The position numbers were made by a program, and so were the translations under genes. Below the pieces are notes generated by a model. That model saw only the letters and a program-made list of their open reading frames with translations. It ran no database searches and was not told the origin of the DNA. This document shows, piece after piece, positions 8,157 to 15,399 of a stretch of DNA of 64,000 nt (positions are counted from its first letter, which is position 1; every line of letters begins with the position of its first letter). Source of the stretch: Niallia circulans NBRC 13626 (GTDB lineage: Bacteria; Bacillota; Bacilli; Bacillales; Cytobacillaceae); NCBI RefSeq assembly GCF_001591585.1, contig NZ_BCVE01000014.1, forward strand, positions 43,821-107,820, written 5' to 3'.

Positions 8157-9578
8157 ATGAGAATTAAATACATCTATCAGCAGCTAATTAGTCACTTAAG
8201 CGTTATTCTCGTAGCCCTATTAGTATTAAGTCTTGTTTTTTCACATTATATTGAGAAATTGGTTTTCTCTATGAAGGCAGATGAACTAAAGGGATACGGA
8301 TATAATATAGTCCAAGACGTTCAAGGAGCGGATTTATGGTCCGCAGCAACTTATTCTACCTTATTACGATATTCGGAAGAGCTAAAGGGCACTGGGATAA
8401 CGATTGGCATCTTCAATACACAAAGAAATCGTATTTGGTCTTTTGGAAAGGATTTGGATATCAATATTACTCATGCAGAGTGGGATGAAATAAAGGATGG
8501 TCGCAGTACAGTCATTAAACCTAGTACAAAAAGAGGAGACCAAGAGGTAGCTTTAGTTGCAATTCCGTATTCTGTTAATGATGTAGTTGTGGGAGGAATC
8601 ATCTTAACGTCACCTCTTTTAGAAGCAAAAGAAATGATTCAGGAAATTAATCGCTATTTAATTTATATTCTTTTTCTAGTGTTTGCGATTGCCTTATTGA
8701 TGAGCTTTATTTTTTCAAGAGTACATGTTAATCGAATAAAAAAACTTCAGGAAGCTACAAGCCATGTTGCAGAAGGAGATTATAGCGTGAAAGTTTCCTC
8801 TTCTACATTTGATGAGATTGGAGAATTAGGGGAAGATTTTAATCAGATGGTAGATAAATTAAGAGAGTCGAAGGAAGCAATTGATGCACTAGAAAATCGG
8901 AGACGGCAATTTATGTCAGATGTTTCTCATGAATTAAAGCCCCCGTTAACAACGATTAGCGGTGTCATAGAAGGATTAAACAATAATATGATACCAGAAA
9001 ATGAGCGGGAGAAAGGTCTGAAATTAATTAGCCATGAGGCAAAAAGACTTATCCGATTAGTAAATGAGAATCTTGATTATGATAAAATACGTTCCAACCA
9101 AATTGTACTGATGAAAGAGTTTATTTCCCTCCAAGAAGTATTAGAAATAATTGATGACCAGCTGTCTATTTTAGCAGAGGAGAAAGGGGTTAAAATCCAC
9201 ATTGATGTGGATAGTGATGCTGTGATTTATGCTGATTATGATCGGCTTATCCAGATCATTATGAACATCACGAAAAACAGCATACAGTTTACCGAGAACG
9301 GAAATATATGGTTAAGAGGACGAACTGAAGCAAGCAAAACAATCATAGAGGTAAAAGATACTGGAATTGGTATAGATGCACACGAAATAGAAAACATTTG
9401 GAAAAGGTTTTATAAAGCGGATCTCTCTAGAACCAATAACCCTTACGGCGAATTTGGACTTGGTTTATCTATTGTTAAGCAATTAGTTCAGTTCCATGAA
9501 GGGAATATTCAAGTGTCGAGCGAAAAAGGGAAAGGCACTACCTTTACTCTTTTCTTCCCTCTTCCAGAAGAAAAGTAA
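8157..9578 (+). CDS. Orphan membrane sensor histidine kinase with HAMP domain
   Basis: 473 residues. A first membrane helix (about 13-36), an extracytoplasmic sensor region of about 130 residues, a second helix (about 168-188), a HAMP linker with DEIGELGEDFNQM, the H-box SDVSHELKPPLTT with phospho-His near 257, the N-box NITKNS, DTGIGI and GEFGLGLSIVKQL. It therefore autophosphorylates and should pass phosphate to an OmpR-type regulator, but no response regulator lies beside it in this window. The next genes are htrA and a PrsA-like foldase, which makes an envelope or secretion-stress role plausible but unproven. It is not obviously a CssS orthologue. Confidence 0.88.
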   Translation: MRIKYIYQQLISHLSVILVALLVLSLVFSHYIEKLVFSMKADELKGYGYNIVQDVQGADLWSAATYSTLLRYSEELKGTGITIGIFNTQRNRIWSFGKDLDINITHAEWDEIKDGRSTVIKPSTKRGDQEVALVAIPYSVNDVVVGGIILTSPLLEAKEMIQEINRYLIYILFLVFAIALLMSFIFSRVHVNRIKKLQEATSHVAEGDYSVKVSSSTFDEIGELGEDFNQMVDKLRESKEAIDALENRRRQFMSDVSHELKPPLTTISGVIEGLNNNMIPENEREKGLKLISHEAKRLIRLVNENLDYDKIRSNQIVLMKEFISLQEVLEIIDDQLSILAEEKGVKIHIDVDSDAVIYADYDRLIQIIMNITKNSIQFTENGNIWLRGRTEASKTIIEVKDTGIGIDAHEIENIWKRFYKADLSRTNNPYGEFGLGLSIVKQLVQFHEGNIQVSSEKGKGTTFTLFFPLPEEK

Positions 9579-9621
9579 CAGAGCTTTCATGCCTTGTATA
9601 AAATAGGTTGAGGGAATAAAA

Positions 9622-9673
9622 TGTTCTAAAATTCTTCTATGTCTTTTCAAACTTTGTTCATAATTTATTCATA
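9622..9673 (+). promoter_or_regulatory. Five 11-bp-phased TNTTC direct repeats upstream of htrA
   Basis: TGTTCTAA (9622), TCTTCTAT (9633), TTTTCAAA (9644), TGTTCATA (9655) and TATTCATA (9666) repeat with an exact 11-bp period. OmpR-family regulators bind direct repeats with this period, and TTTTCA-type octamers are, as I recall, reported before B. subtilis htrA and htrB. A TACTAT at 9683-9688 is a candidate -10 element, which would place the last box over the -35 region. Confidence 0.6.
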
Positions 9674-9773
9674 TATGATGGTTACTATGTATGTATAAAC
9701 AAATTATTAGAAATGAAAAGAAAAGTAATGAACTGAAATATATGTTGATACTTGTTAATAGGAGGAACAAATA

Positions 9774-11213
9774 ATGAGTGATTTGGAAAAAAGAAATGAA
9801 TGGGAGAAAGATCGCCCTGAGGCTGCAGATACAAACCTTGGGGGAGAAGAAATATTAGAAGAGAAGGAAGAACGAACAGTTTCAGAAGATCCTGTAGTGA
9901 AAGAAGAAATAAACAAGCCTGAAGAAGCGGAATATGCTGCTGGAAAAGAAGAGCAAGTTCATCTTGAAAAAGAAGAAGAACAAGCAGAAGCCAGTTCGGA
10001 AAGAACACAATATAATACTCGAAAAGATGCTTCAAAAACAAAAGGTTTCCTTTCTTTGTTGGCAGCAGGTGTTGTCGGTTCTGCGTTAACTTTTTTTACG
10101 ATTCCCCATACAGACCTTTATAATGATTCCTATGATAAGCTCGAAAAGCAGGTCGCAGAGCTATCTAATAAAGTGGAAGGTAAACAGACGGGATCAATTA
10201 CTGCCAATACAACATCGAATACAAAAACTAGTGATGGTACATTAGCTATTGCGGATATGGTGGAGTCATCTTCTAAAGCAATTGTAGGGATTGTAAACAT
10301 GCAAAAGCAATCAAATCCATTTTCTCAGAATTCCAGTGATGTAGAATCTGGTTCTGGATCTGGTATTATCTTTAAGAAAGATAATCAATATGCATATATA
10401 GTGACAAATAACCACGTAATCGAAGGAGCAAATGCATTAGAAATCTCCCTTTATAACGGGGATAAAACGGAGGCTAAGCTAATTGGGGCAGATGCCTTAA
10501 CTGATTTAGCGGTAGTAAGAATTGATGCTAAATATGCTTCTGATATTATCAATTTTGGCGATTCTTCTACATTGAGACCTGGCGATCAAGTATGGGCTAT
10601 TGGGAATCCACTTGGGCAACAGCTGTCTCGAACAGTCACACAAGGTATAGTAAGTGCTGTAGATCGAAGCATTACAGTAAATACATCTGCCGGTGATTGG
10701 GAATTTAATGTTATTCAAACCGATGCAGCTATTAATCCTGGTAACAGTGGTGGAGCATTAATCAACTCAAAAGGAGAGGTAATTGGCATAAACAGTTTGA
10801 AAATCGCTGATAGTGGTGTTGAAGGACTAGGCTTTGCGATTCCAAGTAATGACTTAATTCCAATAGTTAATGAGATAATTGAGAAGGGAAAAGTAGAACG
10901 TCCATATCTTGGAGTAGGATTAGCAAGCTTAGAAGAAGTTCCTCGTATGTATTTGCAAGACCTGCCAAATAAAGTTTCAGAAGGAGTAATGATTACTAAT
11001 ATTGATGCTAATTCTGCCGCTGCTAAAGCTGGTTTGAAAGTTCAGGATGTTATTGTAGCCATCGATGGCAAAAAAGTAGCTAATTCAACAGATTTACGAA
11101 AATATCTATATTCAGAAGTGAAAATTGGCGATAAAGTAAAACTAGAAATTTATAGAGATGGCAAATCTCAAAAAGTGGAATTAACGTTAACAAGTAATAA
11201 TACGATAAATTAA
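9774..11213 (+). CDS. htrA: HtrA-like membrane-anchored serine protease
   Basis: 479 residues. A long acidic cytoplasmic N-terminus (about 1-85) precedes one membrane helix (about 88-108); the trypsin-like domain outside carries the triad His in NNHVIEGA (about 213), Asp in TDLAVVRID (about 244) and Ser in GNSGGA (about 325). A C-terminal PDZ domain spans about 380-475. It degrades or refolds misfolded proteins at the outer face of the membrane. GGAGGAAC sits before the ATG. B. subtilis has several paralogues (HtrA, HtrB, HtrC), and I cannot tell which is the orthologue. The phased repeats upstream suggest stress-responsive control. Confidence 0.92.
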   Translation: MSDLEKRNEWEKDRPEAADTNLGGEEILEEKEERTVSEDPVVKEEINKPEEAEYAAGKEEQVHLEKEEEQAEASSERTQYNTRKDASKTKGFLSLLAAGVVGSALTFFTIPHTDLYNDSYDKLEKQVAELSNKVEGKQTGSITANTTSNTKTSDGTLAIADMVESSSKAIVGIVNMQKQSNPFSQNSSDVESGSGSGIIFKKDNQYAYIVTNNHVIEGANALEISLYNGDKTEAKLIGADALTDLAVVRIDAKYASDIINFGDSSTLRPGDQVWAIGNPLGQQLSRTVTQGIVSAVDRSITVNTSAGDWEFNVIQTDAAINPGNSGGALINSKGEVIGINSLKIADSGVEGLGFAIPSNDLIPIVNEIIEKGKVERPYLGVGLASLEEVPRMYLQDLPNKVSEGVMITNIDANSAAAKAGLKVQDVIVAIDGKKVANSTDLRKYLYSEVKIGDKVKLEIYRDGKSQKVELTLTSNNTIN

Positions 11214-11214
11214 T

Positions 11215-11249
11215 CGACAAGTTTCATGTGAAACATACGAAATTTGTCG
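11215..11249 (+). other. Hairpin containing a parS-like palindrome
   Basis: CGACAAGTTTC (11215-11225) pairs with GAAATTTGTCG (11239-11249), with one G-U pair. Nested in it, AGTTTCATGTGAAACA (11220-11235) matches the parS consensus at 14 of 16 positions, but the central CG is TG. It may simply be part of the htrA 3' end structure. Confidence 0.4.
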
Positions 11250-11252
11250 AAA

Positions 11253-11290
11253 AAATTCCATCTTATTTCGTAATAGGATGGAATTTTTTT
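11253..11290 (+). terminator. Rho-independent terminator after htrA
   Basis: AAATTCCATC pairs with GATGGAATTT around an AT-rich loop, followed by a run of T residues. Confidence 0.85.
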
Positions 11291-11399
11291 AAATCTGTTA
11301 ATAATTTCGTCATAATTATATGATAATATAGTGTAAGAGTTATAATAGGGGTATGCCCGTTATATCCAAAATTTTGTGCAGAGAGGATTTTAGCTTAAT

Positions 11400-12302
11400 A
11401 TGAAAAATAAGAAGGTTCTTATTCCTATTCTAGCGGTAGTACTAGTAGCGTTAATAATAGGAGCGGTTTATCTAACACAACGAAGTAAAACAGTCGCAAC
11501 GGTGGAAAACGAAAAGATTACACAAGAGCAACTAAATAAAGAGCTAAACAAACAATATGGCGCAACTGTATTAAATATGATGATCTCTAATAAAGTAGTA
11601 GATCTTGAAGCTGATAAAGCGAAAGTGAAAGTAACGGATAAAGACGTCCAAGCAGAATTGGACAAGATGATTAAACAGTACGGTGGGCAAGAAACCTTTA
11701 ATATGTTGTTAGCTCAAAATGGGATGACAGAAGATTTATTTAAAGAACAAGTGGAACAAAATCTAAAAGTAACAAAAATTCTTGAGCCGTCTATCGAAAT
11801 CACAGATGATGAGATTAAAACATACTTTGAAGATAATAAAGCAAGTTTTGGCACTCCAGAGCAAGTGGAGGCAAGTCATATCTTAGTAGAAGATGAAAAA
11901 ACTGCAAAAGAAGTGAAGAAGAAGTTAGACGACGGGGAAGACTTTGCTAAATTAGCTAAAGAATATTCTACTGACACACAAACAAAAGATAAAGGTGGAG
12001 AATTAGGCTACTTTACTACAGGAAAAATGGTTGAAGCCTTTGACAAAGCGGCGTTCTCAATGAAAGTAGATGAAATTAGCGACCCAGTTAAAACAGATTT
12101 TGGATACCATATTATTAAAGTAACTGGTAAAAAAGAAGCAAAAGAAGCAACATTAGAAGATTCAAAAGCGAAAATTAAAGAAGCTTTATTAGCACAAAAG
12201 GTACAAGAAAAAGCTGGTACTTGGTTAAATGAGGCTACTGCAAAATATAAAATTGATAATAAGTTAGAAAAAGATCAAAAAGATCAAAAAGATAAAAAGT
12301 AA
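11400..12302 (+). CDS. prsA: PrsA-like peptidyl-prolyl isomerase foldase, membrane anchored
   Basis: 300 residues. A hydrophobic N-terminal helix (about 5-26) is followed by a SurA/PrsA N-terminal chaperone region and a parvulin PpiC domain (about 150-245) with ASHILVEDE, AKEYSTDTQTKDKGGELGYF and DFGYHIIKV. It assists folding of secreted proteins outside the membrane. Unlike B. subtilis PrsA there is no lipobox cysteine after the helix, so it is probably held by an uncleaved signal anchor. The charged tail repeats KDQ units. It follows htrA as a separate transcription unit with its own terminator. Confidence 0.88.
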   Translation: MKNKKVLIPILAVVLVALIIGAVYLTQRSKTVATVENEKITQEQLNKELNKQYGATVLNMMISNKVVDLEADKAKVKVTDKDVQAELDKMIKQYGGQETFNMLLAQNGMTEDLFKEQVEQNLKVTKILEPSIEITDDEIKTYFEDNKASFGTPEQVEASHILVEDEKTAKEVKKKLDDGEDFAKLAKEYSTDTQTKDKGGELGYFTTGKMVEAFDKAAFSMKVDEISDPVKTDFGYHIIKVTGKKEAKEATLEDSKAKIKEALLAQKVQEKAGTWLNEATAKYKIDNKLEKDQKDQKDKK

Positions 12303-12310
12303 ATAAAAAA

Positions 12311-12339
12311 AGCGGATAGCAAATGCTATCTGCTTTTTT
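12311..12339 (+). terminator. Rho-independent terminator after prsA
   Basis: AGCGGATAGC, loop AAAT and GCTATCTGCT form a 10-bp stem with one G-U pair, then TTTTTT. The converging def gene ends 25 bases further on. Confidence 0.9.
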
Positions 12340-12364
12340 ATATTCAGAATGAAGAAATAAAAAG

Positions 12365-12946
12365 TTAATATAAAGGAGTAATATCCACATTGGCAGGCAG
12401 CTCAAATGGATTTTTACTATTGATATGATCATAAAATAGTATTCCGTTTAAGTGATCTATTTCATGTTGAAAGACGATTGCTTCATAATCCTTTAATTTA
12501 ATTTTTACTTCTTCGCCATGTATATTGTATGCTCGAACCGTTATCCTACGATAGCGTGGAACATAGCCAACAATGGATCGATCAATAGAAAGACAGCCTT
12601 CACTCTCGGGAATATAGGTCATGGCAGTAGAATGACTAATGATCTTAGGGTTGATTAACATATATTCCAATGCTTCACCGTTTTCTTGCCTCATATAACT
12701 CGCAAACATTCGTTTATTTAAGCCAATTTGGTTTGCCGATAATCCTACCCCTGCTCGTAGTTGGTATTTTTTTGACAAGATTGGATCCTGACTATTTTTC
12801 AAATATTTCAGCATGCATTGCAGCTCTTCTTTATCCTCTTCAGTAGGAGGAATAGATACTTCCTTTGTTTTTTCACGAAGGATAGGATCGCCTTCTCTCA
12901 CAATATCCTCCATGGTTATAATATATTCCTTTGTAAATTTACTCAT
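12365..12946 (-). CDS. def: Peptide deformylase
   Basis: 193 residues, type 2 deformylase similar to B. subtilis YkrB (DefB). It removes the formyl group from nascent proteins, using a metal bound by Cys of EGCLS (116-120) and the two His of QHEIDH (160-165), with Glu as catalytic base. Motif I reads GVGLSANQ (66-73) instead of the usual GVGLAAPQ; the essential Gly and Gln are kept. GGAG sits about 13 bases before the chosen ATG; an internal ATG at codon 12 fits the YkrB N-terminus (ITMEDIVREG) and is a possible alternative start. It is transcribed towards prsA. Confidence 0.93.
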   Translation of the reverse strand: MSKFTKEYIITMEDIVREGDPILREKTKEVSIPPTEEDKEELQCMLKYLKNSQDPILSKKYQLRAGVGLSANQIGLNKRMFASYMRQENGEALEYMLINPKIISHSTAMTYIPESEGCLSIDRSIVGYVPRYRRITVRAYNIHGEEVKIKLKDYEAIVFQHEIDHLNGILFYDHINSKNPFELPANVDITPLY

Positions 12947-13157
12947 CTAATAAACTCATCTCCAGCAAATATGGTATATATGTAAAATAGCAGAAGGAGC
13001 TTTAGATGTCTAATGGTTAAGCATAAATCCTTAATTAGATAAGAAAATGGATTACAAAAAAGCAAATATTTTTAGGAAAATCTTACATATAAAACAAAGA
13101 AGAGGAAAGGCTATGAAGGTATAAATTTTACCTATTTAAATGGAAAGGAAGAGTTAG

Positions 13158-13871
13158 ATGAAAAAAATAATGTTGCTGTTGATGCTAACTACTATAGCAT
13201 TAACCAGCTTTAGTTCTTTAGCAAGTGCAACTCCATCTCCAGAGAAAAGAGAGATAACCCAAGAAGATAAACAGTTTCTAATAGAAATGGCAAGAAGTCT
13301 GGGAATAAAGACAGAAGGTAAAGACACAGCTGCGATTAAAAAAGAAATTCATGACGTATTAATAAAGAAGGAAGCACAAAAATTAGGAATAAAAACAGAG
13401 GGGAAAGATTTACAGCAAATAGCGATGGAAGTACATACTGCCCATCTTAAAGAGGAAGCAAAGTCGCTAGGAATCAGTACAGAGGGGAAAGATGCCAAAA
13501 CATTAATGAAAGAAGTGTTTGAGGCGAAAATCTCGAAACAGGCAAAAGAACTGGGAATAGATACAAAAGGAAAAACAATGCAGCAGCTAGGTAAAGAAGT
13601 GCAAGAAAAAATGATTATGACTGAAGCAAAAAAGCTTAATATTCAAACGGAAGGAAAAGATTTTAAGCAAATCGCCGATGAGATAAGAGATACACAAATT
13701 ATTAAGAAAGCGAAAGAGTTGGGGATTGAGACAGAAAAGAAACAGCCAAAAGAGTTATTAAAAGAAATGATGATTAAACATCCAGAAGAAGTGAAAAAGT
13801 TAAAATTGTTTCCCTCGTATGGGGAACATTTCATGTTTAAAAAGCACTATAAATTAAACAGAGAACATTAA
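13158..13871 (+). CDS. Secreted protein made of six 28-residue repeats, function unknown
   Basis: 237 residues. A signal peptide (MKKIMLLLMLTT, cleavage likely after LASA near residue 25) is followed almost at once by six tandem 28-residue repeats of the form EAKxLGIxTEGKDxxxL-KEV-EA-I-K, then a short basic tail ending in HYKLNREH. Each repeat looks like two short helices joined by a Gly-Ile-x-Thr-x-Gly-Lys turn, loosely like HeH/SAP or Rho-N folds, but that resemblance is only inferred. The protein is rich in Lys and Glu, has no Cys, and would be exported. It has a GGAAAGGAAG site and its own terminator. I do not recognise a named family. Confidence 0.8.
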   Translation: MKKIMLLLMLTTIALTSFSSLASATPSPEKREITQEDKQFLIEMARSLGIKTEGKDTAAIKKEIHDVLIKKEAQKLGIKTEGKDLQQIAMEVHTAHLKEEAKSLGISTEGKDAKTLMKEVFEAKISKQAKELGIDTKGKTMQQLGKEVQEKMIMTEAKKLNIQTEGKDFKQIADEIRDTQIIKKAKELGIETEKKQPKELLKEMMIKHPEEVKKLKLFPSYGEHFMFKKHYKLNREH

Positions 13872-13883
13872 ATATTACCTAAA

Positions 13884-13912
13884 AAAACACTTGAATAATT
13901 CAAGTGTTTTTT
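13884..13912 (+). terminator. Rho-independent terminator after the repeat protein
   Basis: ACACTTGAA, loop TAA and TTCAAGTGT form a 9-bp stem flanked by A and T runs. Confidence 0.9.
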
Positions 13913-13916
13913 CTTT

Positions 13917-13956
13917 ATCTCCTATTTTGTTCATTATTTTGAACAAAATAGGAGAT
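13917..13956 (+). repeat. Perfect 17-bp inverted repeat with 6-base loop
   Basis: Arms 13917-13933 and 13940-13956 (ATCTCCTATTTTGTTCA and its complement) are perfect and enclose TTATTT. No T run follows, so it does not look like a second terminator. The rest of the gap up to 14287 is AT-rich and I see nothing definite in it beyond the ribosome binding site of the next gene. Confidence 0.85.
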
Positions 13957-14287
13957 TGGTATATTCGAAATAGGGGAAAAGAGTCAAAAACAGCATTTAC
14001 CAATAGGGGATTGATTACCAAAAAAATAGGAAAGAGGAAGAGGTGTTCAATATATTGAAATAAACCTTTTGCCCTATTAACAATTGGGATTTTGAAACGT
14101 ATTATCTATTTTTTAAAAAAATAGCATAAAAGCCTGTAATTTTTATAAAGGATTAGTATGCTTAACTTAGCAGACTTAGACAGTATATATGGTTTATGGA
14201 AAATTTAGACGAAAAAGAATAGTTATGTAAGGGAAAAGAAATCTGTTAATAGCTGCAGTAAAATGGGAGCAATAGGAGGAATAAAGA

Positions 14288-14539
14288 TTGAAGCAATATT
14301 CCAAACTACGAATTACGGAAAAAGATGAAAATATTTATAACGCACTGTGTGATTTGTATAAGGAAAAAGGGGGAAAGGTAGGGATTGGCCCTACAGAGAT
14401 TGGAATAAGAGTTGGTAGAGATTCCTATGATGCTTCAGCATATTGCAATGCATCTTTAAAAAAGCTGATTCATTTTAAAAAAATTGAAAAAATAGATAAC
14501 GGAAAGTATATACCACTAGCGACAGGGAAAGAAGAGTAA
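14288..14539 (+). CDS. Small hypothetical protein, possible winged helix
   Basis: 83 residues, basic N-terminus. It starts with TTG, chosen because TAGGAGGA (14273-14280) sits seven bases upstream. The sequence (ITEKDENIYNALCDLYKEKGG ... IGPTEIGIRVG ... ASLKKLIHFKKIEKIDNGKYIPL) has the rhythm of a small winged helix-turn-helix: a first helix, a GPTEIGIRVG recognition turn and a KIEKIDNGKY wing. It is about the size of phage or host DNA-binding accessory proteins. I do not recognise a specific family and it has no operon partner. Confidence 0.65.
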   Translation: MKQYSKLRITEKDENIYNALCDLYKEKGGKVGIGPTEIGIRVGRDSYDASAYCNASLKKLIHFKKIEKIDNGKYIPLATGKEE

Positions 14540-14554
14540 TAAAAGGTCGCAGTT

Positions 14555-14634
14555 GCCTCATAAAAAATGTTGTAGAGCGGTGTTTTGTTTACAAACACTA
14601 CAAGCTTTAAAACATTATGTTATGGGGCATTTTT
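14555..14634 (+). terminator. Long branched hairpin ending in T run
   Basis: GCCTCATAA (14555-14563) pairs with TTATGGGGC (14620-14628); AATGTT with AACATT, and GTAG/TGTTT with AAACA/CTAC extend it inward, and TTTTTG follows. It most likely terminates transcription of the small gene before it, but it is larger than needed for a terminator. Confidence 0.6.
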
Positions 14635-14695
14635 GCTTTATAGAAATAATTTATATGAATGCTATTGGAAAATAGTTCACAGAGCGAAAAAGGGA

Positions 14696-14723
14696 TTGAA
14701 AGTTAAAGAAATTAATGTATAAT
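14696..14723 (+). promoter_or_regulatory. Sigma-A promoter of the XRE-cupin/potABCD operon
   Basis: TTGAAA (14696-14701), 16-base spacer, TATAAT (14718-14723). The predicted start falls at about 14730, the first base of the palindrome described next. Confidence 0.75.
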
Positions 14724-14729
14724 AACTGG

Positions 14730-14758
14730 GTATAACTAAACTTTAAGTTTAGTTATAC
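14730..14758 (+). promoter_or_regulatory. Palindromic operator at the pot operon start site
   Basis: GTATAACTAAACTT (14730-14743) and AAGTTTAGTTATAC (14745-14758) are perfect 14-base arms around a single T. The position at +1 to +29 of the predicted transcript, just before an XRE-cupin regulator gene, suggests an autoregulatory operator. It has no T run. Confidence 0.7.
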
Positions 14759-14811
14759 AAAACTTTTGTGCCTTCAAGTTTACTATTTCTAAACAAAAAG
14801 TAGGTTGAATC

Positions 14812-15354
14812 ATGGAAATTGGAAAAAAAATAAAGAATTTACGGTTGAAAAAAGGGTTAACACAAGAAGAATTAGGAGAAAGAACCGATTTAAGCAAGGG
14901 ATATATATCTCAGCTAGAGAGAGACTTAAGTTCTCCTTCCATTGAGACATTCTTTGATATTTTAGAAGTGTTGGGATGTTCACCGAAAGAATTCTTCGAC
15001 GATGAAGAGCGAAAGCAGAAGGTTGTTTATACAGAGGAAGATATAACAGATTTTCTTGATGAAGAGAAAGGGTATCGGATTCAATGGCTAGTTCCTGAAT
15101 CAAATGAAAAAGAAATGGAACCAATACGGCTATTCTTTTCTAAAAATGGAGAATTTAAAAAATTTGAACCTTCTTTATCAGAAACATTTGCATACGTAGT
15201 AGAAGGGGAAATTCTGTTGAAATTAGGCAGACAAGAGTATCGGGCTAAAAAAGGGGAATCTATTTACTATCATGCTACAGAGGAACATCAATTAATAAAT
15301 CTAGCAGATGATGTTACGGAATTAATTCTTGTAGTCACAGATTCTTATTTATAG
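14812..15354 (+). CDS. XRE-cupin transcriptional regulator of polyamine transport (PuuR type)
   Basis: 180 residues. An N-terminal XRE helix-turn-helix (about 5-60, LTQEELGERTDLSKGYISQLE) is joined to a C-terminal cupin (about 105-178, with ETFAYVVEGEILLKLG and HATEEHQLINL). This architecture marks regulators that sense small metabolites; placed directly before potABCD, the likely ligand is a polyamine such as spermidine or putrescine. The gene is first in the operon, with 45 bases to potA, and has a palindrome in its leader that it may bind itself. Confidence 0.88.
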   Translation: MEIGKKIKNLRLKKGLTQEELGERTDLSKGYISQLERDLSSPSIETFFDILEVLGCSPKEFFDDEERKQKVVYTEEDITDFLDEEKGYRIQWLVPESNEKEMEPIRLFFSKNGEFKKFEPSLSETFAYVVEGEILLKLGRQEYRAKKGESIYYHATEEHQLINLADDVTELILVVTDSYL

Positions 15355-15399
15355 GAAGAATTCATAAACAATAAAAAAATAAATGAAGAGGGGGATATT

